From positions 1 through 64,000 of the forward strand of contig JBAXKG010000004.1 in the NCBI GenBank assembly GCA_037137455.1: DNA of 64,000 nucleotides, written 5' to 3'. Each line of letters opens with the position of its first letter. Position 1 is the stretch's first letter. The notes beneath the pieces were generated by a model, which saw only the letters and a program-made list of their open reading frames with translations, made no database searches and was not told the DNA's origin. Made by a program: the position numbers and the translations under genes. The stretch comes from CAIVAT01 sp037137455 (GTDB lineage Bacteria > Bacteroidota > Bacteroidia > Bacteroidales > FEN-979). This document shows positions 18,388-27,583 of this stretch, one piece after another.

Positions 18388-18972
18388 TTATTTCCGTTTA
18401 TTTAATTCATCCCTGATTTTGGAGGCTCGTTCATATTCTTCATTTTCAATGGCGCTTTGGAGCATTTCCCTTAGTTCGGCCGTTGAAGTATCGGTAAAAG
18501 AAGTAAGTTCTTTGGTATCATCTACAGATTTTTGTCCCTCCGGTTTCATTATTTCAGATTCTTCTTCCATCAAAATACCGGCAGCAACCAAAATACTCTC
18601 ATGGGTAAAAACCGGACAGTTAAACCGAAGGGCAAGAGCAATAGCATCGGAAGTGCGCGAATCGACCTCATGTTCCTGTTTGCCATCAGTACATACTAAT
18701 TTGGCATAAAAAACCCCTTCGCTGAATTTATTAATTACTACCTCAGTAATTTCAATATTGTACACTTCAGCAAATGATTTAAACAAATCGTGAGTCAATG
18801 GACGGGGAGTCTTTATTTTCTCTAATTCAATTGCAATGGCTTGTGCTTCAAAGCCGCCAATAATTATTGGCAACCTGCGTTTCCCTTCATGTTCGCCCAG
18901 GATAAGTGCATAAGCCCCACTTTGCGACTGGCTGTAGGACATTCCGATGATATCCAACCTGATTTTTTCCAT
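18388..18972 (-). CDS. Bifunctional nuclease (DUF151) domain protein with C-terminal UVR motif
   Basis: A 194-residue protein. Residues about 1-130 are the DUF151/BFN domain (PIIIGGFEAQAIAIELE and HEVDSRTSDAIALALRFNCPVF are diagnostic); in plants and Thermotoga relatives it has been linked to nuclease activity. Residues about 160-192 are a UvrB/UvrC-type motif (LREMLQSAIENEEYERASKIRDEL), which binds UvrA/B partners or dimerises. I chose the ATG at 18972 (MEKIRLDIIGMSYSQSQSG); the ATG at 18981 is also possible, while the longer TTG frame adds 23 atypical residues. Possible role in DNA or RNA turnover; not shown for bacteria of this phylum. Confidence 0.85.
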   Translation of the reverse strand: MEKIRLDIIGMSYSQSQSGAYALILGEHEGKRRLPIIIGGFEAQAIAIELEKIKTPRPLTHDLFKSFAEVYNIEITEVVINKFSEGVFYAKLVCTDGKQEHEVDSRTSDAIALALRFNCPVFTHESILVAAGILMEEESEIMKPEGQKSVDDTKELTSFTDTSTAELREMLQSAIENEEYERASKIRDELNKRK

Positions 18973-19069
18973 CTGTAACATCCGGATTTTACTAAATACA
19001 AACCTACGGGAATTTTGCCGAACAGACAAAAAGATGTTCAAAAAATCTATGTTTTCTCAAAATTCTGTT

Positions 19070-19077
19070 TATTTTTG
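19070..19077 (+). promoter_or_regulatory. Candidate -7 box for the membrane pyrophosphatase
   Basis: TATTTTTG, 30 bases before the ATG at 19108, matches TAnnTTTG. No TTG at the -33 position. Confidence 0.35.
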
Positions 19078-19107
19078 TCAAAATTCAAAACATTTAAATA
19101 GGTAAAT

Positions 19108-21528
19108 ATGAAAAGAACCTTTACGATTCTCTCGGCTTTGTTTTTGCCATTTATAACGATGGCCAGCGAGGCAAATCTTGTTATTCCTGCAGGGATTAGA
19201 GATCAATCAATCCTTTACTGGGGATTTTTGATCACGTTTGCTGGTTTTATGTTTGGATTATTCCAATTTCTCAAAGTAAAAAAAATAGGTGCACATAAAT
19301 CCATGCTGGATGTTGCACAGGTTATTTTCGAAACTGCAAAGACCTATCTTATCCAGCAGGGAAAATTTTTAATGATTCTTTTTCTCTTTATCGGCTCTGC
19401 TGTAGCATTTTATTACGGATGGCTGTCGGAGCCCAGCTTTGGAATAGGCGGGGTATTGATGATTTTGGGATGGGCGGTGATCGGCATCCTGGGTTCATAC
19501 TGTGTAGCCTGGTTCGGAATCAGGATGAACACACTTGCCAATGCGAGAATGGCATTTGCTTCGCTTGAAAGAAAACCTATCAAGCTTTTGAATATTCCCT
19601 TGAACGCTGGTATGAGTATTGGCGTTGTGTTGATTTCGCTGGAGCTTATAATGATGCTTATCATTTTAATGTTTGTACCTGGAGAATATGCCGGAGCAAG
19701 TTTTATAGGATTTGCTATCGGAGAATCGCTGGGCGCTTCAGCTTTAAGAATTGCCGGAGGAATTTTTACAAAAATTGCTGATATAGGTTCCGACCTGATG
19801 AAGGTTATCTTTAAAATTGGCGAAGATGACCCGAGAAATCCAGGTACTATTGCCGACTGTGTTGGCGACAATGCGGGTGACAGTGTTGGCCCGACTGCCG
19901 ATGGTTTTGAAACATATGGTGTAACAGGTGTTGCCCTTATTTCATTTATCGTACTTGCTGTTGCCGATCCGGCTCTTCAGGTTCAGTTGCTGACATGGAT
20001 TTTTGTGATGAGAATTTTTATGATCATCACTTCTATCGTTTCATTCTGGATCAATAGCGCTATCAGCAAGGCAAAATACAGTAATGTTGATGATCTCGAT
20101 TTCGAAAAACCATTGACATCCCTTGTGTGGATTACTTCACTCTTATCTATAGCTGTAACATTTATAATCAGTTATCTGACAATTAGTGATCTTCCTAACG
20201 ACCTATGGATTACTTTATCAGTTATCATCAGCGCCGGCACTCTTGGCGCTGCATTGATACCTGAGTTTACGAAAATTTTCACCAGTCCCAAATCAACCCA
20301 TGTCAAAGAGGTGGTTGTTGCATCAAAGGAAGGTGGAGCTTCACTTAACATTCTTTCAGGTTTGGTCGCCGGAAATTTCAGCGCCTTCTGGCAAGGCATG
20401 GTCTTTTTCCTGCTTATGTTTATTGCCTATTATGCAAGCACATTCGGGTTAAGTAACTTCATGATCTATCCATCTATATTTGCTTTTGGCCTTGTAGCCT
20501 TTGGTATGCTGGGCATGGGACCTGTAACCATTGCTGTTGATAGTTATGGCCCTGTTACCGATAATGCGCAATCGATTTATGAATTATCACTGATCGAAGA
20601 AATTCCTGGAATTTCAGGTGAAATAGAAAGAGATTTCGGATTTAAACCTGATTTTGAAAAATCAAAACATTATCTTGAAGCCAATGATGGCGCGGGAAAT
20701 ACTTTTAAAGCCACTGCAAAACCAGTACTGATAGGAACTGCTGTTGTAGGTGCTACCACGATGATCTTTTCTCTGATCCTTGTGATAAAAAATTCACTTG
20801 GTATTGAACCTGAACAGATTCTTACACTGTTAAACCCATATACTATCCTGGGATTTCTGTTGGGCGGCGCAGTAATTTACTGGTTCAGCGGCGCATCGAT
20901 TCAGGCGGTTACAACTGGCGCCAGCCGGGCAGTCGCATATATAAAAGATAATATTAATCTCGATCCAAATGCACCTAAAAAAGCAGATACGGCAAAATCG
21001 AAAGAGGTTGTAAAGATCTGTACGGTATACGCGCAGAAGGGTATGCTCAATATTTTTATTGCAATTTTTTCCTTTGCGCTTGCATTTGCATTTCTATCGT
21101 CCCCAACAGGATTGGAAGATTCAATGAATGCTGCTGATAAATTGAATTTCGCTTTGCCTGTATCACTTTTTGTCAGCTACCTTATTTCTATTGCTTTCTT
21201 TGGACTTTACCAGGCGATATTTATGGCCAATGCCGGAGGGGCATGGGACAATGCAAAAAAGGTGATCGAAGTGGATATGAAAGAAAAGGGAACTGAGCTG
21301 CACGCCGCTTCCGTGGTAGGCGATACTGTTGGCGATCCGTTCAAAGACACATCATCTGTCGCGTTAAACCCGATTATTAAGTTCACGACTTTGTTTGGAC
21401 TATTAGCTATGGAAATAGCGCTTTCTGAACATTTCAGGGCAATTGCAAATTATGTTGGAATTGTTTTTTTTGCAGTTGCGTTATATTTCGTTTACCGTTC
21501 ATTTTATAAAATGCGTATTAAAAACTAA
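19108..21528 (+). CDS. hppA: Membrane-bound ion-translocating pyrophosphatase
   Basis: Hydrolyses pyrophosphate and pumps H+ and/or Na+ across the inner membrane. The 806-residue protein has about 16 hydrophobic helices and the active-site motifs: DDPRNPGTIADCVGDNAGDS (about residues 240-259), DGFETYGVTG just after, and GGAWDNAKK with VVGDTVGDPFKDTSS (about 711-755). It is divergent: the canonical GMAADLFE is GPTADGFE, and DVGADLVGKVE is DIGSDLMKVI. The site that sets potassium dependence reads GNTFKATAK (about residue 530), with Lys instead of Ala, predicting a K+-independent enzyme. An N-terminal segment MKRTFTILSALFLPFITMA looks like a signal peptide. A strong terminator follows. Ion specificity cannot be read with certainty. 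Confidence 0.95.
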   Translation: MKRTFTILSALFLPFITMASEANLVIPAGIRDQSILYWGFLITFAGFMFGLFQFLKVKKIGAHKSMLDVAQVIFETAKTYLIQQGKFLMILFLFIGSAVAFYYGWLSEPSFGIGGVLMILGWAVIGILGSYCVAWFGIRMNTLANARMAFASLERKPIKLLNIPLNAGMSIGVVLISLELIMMLIILMFVPGEYAGASFIGFAIGESLGASALRIAGGIFTKIADIGSDLMKVIFKIGEDDPRNPGTIADCVGDNAGDSVGPTADGFETYGVTGVALISFIVLAVADPALQVQLLTWIFVMRIFMIITSIVSFWINSAISKAKYSNVDDLDFEKPLTSLVWITSLLSIAVTFIISYLTISDLPNDLWITLSVIISAGTLGAALIPEFTKIFTSPKSTHVKEVVVASKEGGASLNILSGLVAGNFSAFWQGMVFFLLMFIAYYASTFGLSNFMIYPSIFAFGLVAFGMLGMGPVTIAVDSYGPVTDNAQSIYELSLIEEIPGISGEIERDFGFKPDFEKSKHYLEANDGAGNTFKATAKPVLIGTAVVGATTMIFSLILVIKNSLGIEPEQILTLLNPYTILGFLLGGAVIYWFSGASIQAVTTGASRAVAYIKDNINLDPNAPKKADTAKSKEVVKICTVYAQKGMLNIFIAIFSFALAFAFLSSPTGLEDSMNAADKLNFALPVSLFVSYLISIAFFGLYQAIFMANAGGAWDNAKKVIEVDMKEKGTELHAASVVGDTVGDPFKDTSSVALNPIIKFTTLFGLLAMEIALSEHFRAIANYVGIVFFAVALYFVYRSFYKMRIKN

Positions 21529-21550
21529 CTTATCAACTACTTTCAAAAAA

Positions 21551-21584
21551 GAGCCGTTCCGTTTTTCGGGCGGCTTTTTGTTTT
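21551..21584 (+). terminator. Rho-independent terminator after hppA
   Basis: A GC-rich hairpin (GCCGTTCCG, loop TTTTT, CGGGCGGC, with a small internal mismatch) is followed by TTTTTGTTTT and preceded by an A run, 22 bases after the hppA stop. Confidence 0.85.
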
Positions 21585-21666
21585 AACCGATCGTCAAGGG
21601 TGCGCTCTACTGATAGTTTTCATTGATATTACAGGGTTTTGTGTTTATTTTTTCACAAACTTTTGA

Positions 21667-21674
21667 TACTTTTG
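21667..21674 (+). promoter_or_regulatory. Candidate -7 box for gcvP
   Basis: TACTTTTG (TAnnTTTG) 34 bases before the gcvP ATG. A TTTTG lies 25 bases upstream of the box, further than the usual 19-21, so the -33 element is uncertain. Confidence 0.35.
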
Positions 21675-21708
21675 CAATGTATTCAAAAATCCTAAAAAAA
21701 TCTTCCAT

Positions 21709-24570
21709 ATGATCAACAACAACTTTGCCAGAAGACACAACGGGCCATTCGGTGATGAGATTAAGAAAATGTGTGAAAAAATTGGAGTAAATTCCTTAGA
21801 TCAGTTAATTGATCAAACAGTTCCATCATCTATACGAATGAAAGAGCCGTTAAATCTGCCAGCCGGGATGAATGAATACCAATATCTCAACCATATAAAA
21901 TCTATCGGGGCAAAAAATAAGCTATATAAAAGCTTTATCGGACTTGGTTACTACGACACTATTGTTCCGGCCGTCATCATTCGGAATATTCTTGAGAACC
22001 CCGGATGGTACACAGCATATACACCCTATCAGGCTGAAATTTCACAAGGAAGACTTGAGGCTTTATTAAATTTTCAGACAATGGTATGCGATCTAACCGC
22101 GATGCCAATTGCCAATGCATCACTACTTGACGAAGGCACTGCTGCCTCTGAAGCCATGATTATGCTTTTTAACAGTCGTTCCCGCGATGCTGTAAAACGA
22201 GCCGCTAACCAGTTCTTTGTTTCAGAAAATCTGTTTCCTCAGTCAATCGATGTGATCCGTACCCGTGCCATACCACTTGGCATAAATTTGATTATTGGCA
22301 AACAGAATGAATTCAATTTCAATGATATGGTTTTTGGATGTGTTATCCAATATCCTAACCAGCTTGGTGCAGTATGTGATTATTCAGCCATCGTTGAAAA
22401 GGCACACCAGGCAGGCGCCATGGTTGCAGTAGCTGCCGACCTGCTGAGTCTTACACTTCTCACTCCTCCGGGGCAATGGGGAGCCGATATTGTTTTTGGC
22501 TCCACGCAGCGATTCGGGATTCCGATGGGTTATGGCGGCCCACATGCCGCATATTTTGCCACTCGTGATGAGTACAAACGACAGATGCCAGGCCGGATAA
22601 TAGGTGTTTCGGTTGATGCCAATGGAAACCGGGCCTTACGCATGGCTCTTCAAACCCGTGAACAGCACATAAAACGTGAAAAAGCGACTTCCAATATCTG
22701 TACATCCCAGGTTTTACTGGCAGTTATGGCAGGAATGTATGCCGTATATCATGGTCCCAAAGGACTTCGCCAGATCGCACGTCATATAAACATTCTTACT
22801 GGCGTACTGTCGCAGGAGATTCAGAAATATGGGTATAAACAATTAAACAAATACTTTTTTGATACTATATTGATCCAGCTCCCGGAAGGCGCTTCCATTG
22901 AGTCCATCCGCCACTCAGCATTGGAAAACCTGATGAATCTTCGTTACATTAGTGACAAACTCATTGGCATCAGTATTGACGAGACCACGTCTCTAAGCGA
23001 TATCAATACCCTTGTTAGAATTTTTGCCAATGCTAATGGAAAAACTTTCGCGGAATTTATATGCCATCCCAAAGAGTGTGAGATGATCACAACGATTCCA
23101 CAAGAGCTAACACGTACTACAGATTTCCTTACTCATATGGTATTCAACAGCAATCATTCTGAGACAGAAATGATGCGTTACATCAAGAAACTTGAAATCA
23201 AAGACCTGGCGCTGAACCGTTCTATGATCCCACTTGGATCATGTACCATGAAACTGAATGCTGCTTCCGAATTATTCGCACTCAGTTATCCCGAATTCGG
23301 GGCGATCCATCCTTTTGTACCAAAAGATCAGGCTGCAGGTTACCAATTTCTAATCGAAGAACTTGCAAAAGATCTGGCGACAATTACTGGTTTTGACGCT
23401 GTTTCATTTATGCCTAACTCCGGCGCTGCCGGCGAATATGCAGGTTTGATGGTTATACGTCAGTATCATATAGCCAATGGCCAGGGACACCGCGATGTTT
23501 GTATCATTCCTTCATCGGCACACGGAACCAATCCTGCGAGCGCCGCAATGGCCGGGATGAAGGTTGTAGTAGTTAAATGCGATGAAAAAGGGAATATCGA
23601 TGTGAATGACTTGCGCGAAAAAGCCGTTCAATACAAGGATACTCTGTCTTCGCTGATGGTGACCTATCCATCGACACACGGCGTATTTGAGGAAGAGATC
23701 CTTGATATCATCAACATCATTCATGAAAACGGCGGACAGGTTTATATGGACGGCGCCAACATGAATGCACAGGTTGGACTTACCAACCCAGGTATTATAA
23801 AAGCAGATGTTTGTCACCTGAACCTTCATAAGACCTTTGCTATTCCTCATGGAGGCGGCGGGCCTGGTGAAGGACCGATTGCTGTAGCAAAGCATCTCTC
23901 GGTTTTTCTTCCAAAACATGTTTGTGTTGAAACCGGAGGCAAAGAAGGTATCACAGCTGTAGCTTCAGCTCCTTATGGCAGTGCGATGATTCTTACCATC
24001 TCTTACGCCTACATCAAATTGATGGGCGGAACCGGGCTTACCGAGGCAACCAAAATGGCAATCCTTAATGCAAACTACATCAAATCGTGCCTTGAGCCCT
24101 ATTTCCCGATATTATATTCAGGAAAGAATGGCCGCTGCGCTCACGAGATGATTGTTGACTGCAATGGCATAAACAGGCAAACAGGCATTGGCGCCATCGA
24201 CATTGCCAAGCGATTGATGGACTATGGGTTTCACGCTCCAACTGTGGCATTTCCTGTTCATGGAACGCTGATGGTTGAACCAACAGAGAGCGAACCTTAC
24301 TCGGAACTAAACCGTTTTATCGAAGCCATGGTCATGATCAAGGGAGAGATCGATGAGATTTCATCCGGTAATGCTGATAAAGCAGTGAATGTCATCATGA
24401 AGGCTCCCCACACCTCGCAAATGGTTTCTGCCGATGAATGGAACATGCCATATTCACGACAGAAAGCGGCATTCCCGGTCGATTCGCTGAAAGACGAAAA
24501 GTACTGGCCCACGGTGACCAGAATTGATGATGCGTTTGGAGACAGGAATCTCTGCTGTACTGCTGATTAG
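21709..24570 (+). CDS. gcvP: Glycine dehydrogenase (decarboxylating), glycine cleavage P protein
   Basis: PLP enzyme that decarboxylates glycine and passes the aminomethyl group to the lipoyl H protein. At 953 residues it is the single-chain form with N- and C-terminal halves fused. The start FARRHNGPFGDEIKKMC and SFIGLGYYDTIVP are typical of the first half; the PLP Lys is in LNLHKTFAIPHGGGGPGEGP (about residue 707), with SAHGTNPASAAMAG near 603. The genes for T and H proteins are not in the window, but lpdA at 36953 could supply the L protein. It is flanked by its own promoter-like box and by a lipoprotein gene 57 bases downstream. Confidence 0.98.
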   Translation: MINNNFARRHNGPFGDEIKKMCEKIGVNSLDQLIDQTVPSSIRMKEPLNLPAGMNEYQYLNHIKSIGAKNKLYKSFIGLGYYDTIVPAVIIRNILENPGWYTAYTPYQAEISQGRLEALLNFQTMVCDLTAMPIANASLLDEGTAASEAMIMLFNSRSRDAVKRAANQFFVSENLFPQSIDVIRTRAIPLGINLIIGKQNEFNFNDMVFGCVIQYPNQLGAVCDYSAIVEKAHQAGAMVAVAADLLSLTLLTPPGQWGADIVFGSTQRFGIPMGYGGPHAAYFATRDEYKRQMPGRIIGVSVDANGNRALRMALQTREQHIKREKATSNICTSQVLLAVMAGMYAVYHGPKGLRQIARHINILTGVLSQEIQKYGYKQLNKYFFDTILIQLPEGASIESIRHSALENLMNLRYISDKLIGISIDETTSLSDINTLVRIFANANGKTFAEFICHPKECEMITTIPQELTRTTDFLTHMVFNSNHSETEMMRYIKKLEIKDLALNRSMIPLGSCTMKLNAASELFALSYPEFGAIHPFVPKDQAAGYQFLIEELAKDLATITGFDAVSFMPNSGAAGEYAGLMVIRQYHIANGQGHRDVCIIPSSAHGTNPASAAMAGMKVVVVKCDEKGNIDVNDLREKAVQYKDTLSSLMVTYPSTHGVFEEEILDIINIIHENGGQVYMDGANMNAQVGLTNPGIIKADVCHLNLHKTFAIPHGGGGPGEGPIAVAKHLSVFLPKHVCVETGGKEGITAVASAPYGSAMILTISYAYIKLMGGTGLTEATKMAILNANYIKSCLEPYFPILYSGKNGRCAHEMIVDCNGINRQTGIGAIDIAKRLMDYGFHAPTVAFPVHGTLMVEPTESEPYSELNRFIEAMVMIKGEIDEISSGNADKAVNVIMKAPHTSQMVSADEWNMPYSRQKAAFPVDSLKDEKYWPTVTRIDDAFGDRNLCCTAD

Positions 24571-24627
24571 AATTATTAAAGAATCAATGAAAATAATTCA
24601 TACCTTTATAGCCTAAACCAACTTTTC

Positions 24628-25302
24628 ATGAAAACAAATAAAATTTATTTAAGTCTTTTGGCAGTTGTAGCTGCCTTTGTAATCACATCCTGTGGTTCGC
24701 CAGTCACCTTGACCAGCTGGAAGAACCCTGCCGACAACTCACAGATTTCGAAAATTGTTATAATGCCGTTATTCGATAAACTCGAATACATGAAACCCTT
24801 TGAACAGTCCATGGGTGCCTATTTCAACTCCCAGGGTCTTAAAGCAGTGGGATCCCTTGATATTCTGAATCCAAATGTAAAATATGAGATTTCTGAAATT
24901 AAGAAAAAATGTGACAGCATTGGCGCTGATGCCATTTTAGTGTTTGTTTATAAAGGTACCGATAAATCAGAAAGCTATGTTCCTCCTACCACTTATGCAA
25001 CCGGCGGTTTTGGCGGCTACTGGGGTGGCGGTTATTGGGGCGGCGGCGGCTATTGGGGCGGTGGTTACGGAGGCGGATATTATGGTGGAACTATGACAAC
25101 CGGAGGTTACTGGACAACCACCTCTGTTGTAAACCTTAAGGCAAGCGTTTACACTAAAGCTTCCAAAGATGCTTTATGGACAGGGGATATCACAGTCACT
25201 GATCCTAATTATGTTGACCAGGCATCAGTTACAATTGCGCAGGATATTTATGCAGATTGGAAGCAAAACAACCTGCTGAAATATGCGACAATAAAAAAAT
25301 AA
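24628..25302 (+). CDS. DUF4136-like lipoprotein with a Gly/Tyr/Trp insert
   Basis: A 224-residue lipoprotein: the signal peptide ends in the lipobox ITSC (Cys22). The folded part resembles DUF4136-type lipoproteins (KIVIMPLFDKLEYMKPFEQS, about residues 42-61; IGADAILVFVYKG, about 97-109; and a C-terminal TIAQDIYADWKQNNLL). Between them, residues about 125-165 are almost only Gly, Tyr and Trp (GGYWGGGYWGGGGYWGGGYG). The function is unknown; the insert recalls the lipoprotein at 2092 and may be a surface-exposed aromatic loop. Convergent with the esterase gene, 7 bases apart. Confidence 0.75.
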   Translation: MKTNKIYLSLLAVVAAFVITSCGSPVTLTSWKNPADNSQISKIVIMPLFDKLEYMKPFEQSMGAYFNSQGLKAVGSLDILNPNVKYEISEIKKKCDSIGADAILVFVYKGTDKSESYVPPTTYATGGFGGYWGGGYWGGGGYWGGGYGGGYYGGTMTTGGYWTTTSVVNLKASVYTKASKDALWTGDITVTDPNYVDQASVTIAQDIYADWKQNNLLKYATIKK

Positions 25303-25309
25303 AAAGACT

Positions 25310-26242
25310 TTAAACTCGCTGTTTTATCCACCTTGAAATTTCATCGATGGCAGTTTTTGCCTGGTGGAGGATTCCCAGGTAGGACAAGAATCCGTGGATC
25401 ATTTCTTCATACAATGACATTTGCACCGAAACGCCTGCTTCTGCAAGGCGTTTCGCGTAATCAATCCCTTCATCCTTTAGAGGATCGTACCCTGAAACGA
25501 TCACCAGCGCTGGTGGAAGCCCTGAAAGATCGGGAGCCAGCAATGGTGAAGCTTTGGGATTCCTTGCATCTTCATTACTAACCAGGTACTTCTCCCAGAA
25601 CCATTTCAAGGCATCCTTTGTAAGGTTATAGCCATCGGAAAATTCAGTATACGATGGTTTTTCGGGGGCGTAGTACACGGTGGCGGGATAGATCAAAACC
25701 TGACCCTTGATGGCCGGCCCGCTTTCATCGCGAATACGTATGGCTGTAACTGCAGCCAGATTCCCACCAGCGCTGTCACCTGCCAAAAAGATCAGAGATG
25801 CATCACCTTTCCATTCTATACAATGTTCCGCAATCCAACGGGATGCTTCAAGACAATCGTTGGTTGCAGCAGGAAATTTATACTCAGGGGAAAGCCTGTA
25901 CTCGACCGAAACCACGATACATCCTGCTGCTGCACAAATATGGGTACAAACAGGGTCATAGGCATCCAGATGAAAAAAAACCCATCCACCGCCATGGAAA
26001 AAAATTATGACCGGGAAGAGGCCTTCGCCTTCGGGAATATAAATCCTGACAGCAATTTCTCCGCCTGAACCAGTAAAAGAGGTGTTTTTTATGAGACCAA
26101 CCGGCAGCACCGGGATTTTCATGCCTGCATATCCATTTTCTACCTGCGCACGGGCAGCATCCAGCGGAATTGTATCAATGGAGGGTTCACCTGCCGCTGC
26201 AATGGCAGCCAGCAGCGCTTTGGCTTCGGGGTCAAGGGGCAT
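25310..26242 (-). CDS. Alpha/beta hydrolase, hormone-sensitive lipase type esterase
   Basis: A 310-residue carboxylesterase-like enzyme of the HSL family (bacterial family IV). It has the oxyanion motif FFHGGGWVF (about residues 83-91), the nucleophile GDSAGG (about 155-160), an acid in YDPLKDEG (about 255), and the catalytic His in MIHGFLSYLG (about 283-292). I chose the ATG at 26242 (MPLDPEAKALL), 4 bases after the stop of the upstream PLP gene; the frame continues upstream over that gene, but those 68 codons are antisense-like noise overlapping a well-supported gene. No signal peptide. Substrate unknown; co-transcribed with the sulfur amino acid enzyme. Confidence 0.88.
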   Translation of the reverse strand: MPLDPEAKALLAAIAAAGEPSIDTIPLDAARAQVENGYAGMKIPVLPVGLIKNTSFTGSGGEIAVRIYIPEGEGLFPVIIFFHGGGWVFFHLDAYDPVCTHICAAAGCIVVSVEYRLSPEYKFPAATNDCLEASRWIAEHCIEWKGDASLIFLAGDSAGGNLAAVTAIRIRDESGPAIKGQVLIYPATVYYAPEKPSYTEFSDGYNLTKDALKWFWEKYLVSNEDARNPKASPLLAPDLSGLPPALVIVSGYDPLKDEGIDYAKRLAEAGVSVQMSLYEEMIHGFLSYLGILHQAKTAIDEISRWIKQRV

Positions 26243-26246
26243 AGAA

Positions 26247-27437
26247 CTACATTTTTTCAAGACAGACTTTAATTTTTTGCCAGGTATTCTCGATGTCATT
26301 ATCAAGGCCGACAGAGAAACGTACAAGCCCATCTGATAATCCCATTTCCTGCTGAATCTCTTCCGGCACTTCTGATGAAGTACTCTTCCCCGAGTTGCTA
26401 AAGAGGGTTTTGAAATACCCAAGACTAACAGCAAGGTATCCAACACCTTTTATTTCCATCAGTTCCATCAGTTTGGCTGCACGCTCTGCTGTTACCATAT
26501 CAATAGCTATTAAACCGCCAAAACCGAATTCGGGATCCATCATCTCCTTCAGTTTTTTATGACCTTTATTTCCAGGTAGTCCGGGATAATTAATCTTAAT
26601 ACCGTGCTCCTTGAATTTTTCGGCCAGATACATCGCATTCCGACTATGTTGCTTCATTCGAATGTGCAATGTGTGAAGGTTTTTCAGGATGCTTGATGAT
26701 CGTAAAGGATCAAGGGCAGGGCCGAGGAGCATAGCACTTCCGGCATTAACATCACTCAGTGAATTAATAAATTCATGAGAAGCACAAATGGCTCCGGCAA
26801 CACAATCATTTTTGCCATTTATGAATTTGGTCATGCTATAAACAATGATGTGAGCTCCCAGACGATGAGGAGCAACAATCATCGGAGTAAAAGTATTGTC
26901 AACAACCAGTTTTAAATCATGGTCATCAGCAATCTTTGCCAGAGCAGGAATATCGGAAATCTGCAACAATGGATTGGTCATTGTTTCAGTGTAAATCATC
27001 TTCGTGTTGGGACGAATAGCCTGTTTTACCAGATGAAGGTTTGTAATGTCAACAAATGTCACATCGATATTAAATTTCTTCACGTAGTTAAAAAGGAATG
27101 CGAAGGTGCCCCCGTAGGTTGTCAGGCTGCAAACTATGTGATCGCCACTATTGCAGATCTGCAGTATAGAACAAGTGATTGCGGCCATACCTGAAGCCGT
27201 TACCCACGCTGATTCTGTACCTTCCATAGCGGCCAGTGCATCGGCGAGGTATTTGTTGCTTGGGTTCCAATGGCGGGAATAGAGGAAACATCCCTCTCCT
27301 TCACCATGAAAGGTATCCATCATGGTTTTAGCCTGCATAAAAGTAAAGGTGGCCGAGTCGCAAACTGATGGGTTAACATCTCCATATTCTCCGAATTGCA
27401 GTAAATCGAAAATCTTAGTTGATGGATCATTTTTCAT
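26247..27437 (-). CDS. Cys/Met metabolism PLP-dependent enzyme (cystathionine or methionine gamma-lyase-like)
   Basis: A 396-residue fold-type I PLP enzyme of the Cys/Met metabolism family. The PLP Lys is in VYSMTKFINGKNDCVAG (about residue 205), with the phosphate-binding TASGMAAIT (about 80-88) and DNTFTPMIVAPHRLGA (about 182-197). The active-site segment YSRHWNPSNKYL (about 52-63) has Tyr-Ser-Arg in the place where gamma-lyases have Tyr-x-Arg. Whether it is a gamma-synthase, beta-lyase or gamma-lyase cannot be told. It is distinct from the metY-like enzyme at 30448. It has its own promoter (27466-27495), so it is a separate unit with the esterase. Confidence 0.85.
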   Translation of the reverse strand: MKNDPSTKIFDLLQFGEYGDVNPSVCDSATFTFMQAKTMMDTFHGEGEGCFLYSRHWNPSNKYLADALAAMEGTESAWVTASGMAAITCSILQICNSGDHIVCSLTTYGGTFAFLFNYVKKFNIDVTFVDITNLHLVKQAIRPNTKMIYTETMTNPLLQISDIPALAKIADDHDLKLVVDNTFTPMIVAPHRLGAHIIVYSMTKFINGKNDCVAGAICASHEFINSLSDVNAGSAMLLGPALDPLRSSSILKNLHTLHIRMKQHSRNAMYLAEKFKEHGIKINYPGLPGNKGHKKLKEMMDPEFGFGGLIAIDMVTAERAAKLMELMEIKGVGYLAVSLGYFKTLFSNSGKSTSSEVPEEIQQEMGLSDGLVRFSVGLDNDIENTWQKIKVCLEKM

Positions 27438-27465
27438 ATATGGATGATTTGAGTGGTTTCTTCTT

Positions 27466-27495
27466 CAAATTTACGATATTGCCGCATCTTATCAA
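27466..27495 (-). promoter_or_regulatory. Promoter for the PLP enzyme-esterase unit
   Basis: On the minus strand TTG is followed after exactly 19 bases by TAAATTTG (27466-27473), a full match to the Bacteroidota TTG-N19-TAnnTTTG promoter, 28 bases before the ATG at 27437. It is one of the three best promoter matches in the window. Confidence 0.6.
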
Positions 27496-27583
27496 TATTT
27501 CGATGGAAGAAGGATTTCAACTTTAACCTGGAATGGCGATAATGAAAGTGACAAGTGTCGGGCAACGGGTTGTTTAATTAGCC

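Noticed and set aside
26243..26446. N-terminal extension of the esterase frame
   Set aside because: It overlaps the well-supported PLP enzyme gene on the same strand in another frame; the ATG at 26242, 4 bases after that stop, gives the family start.
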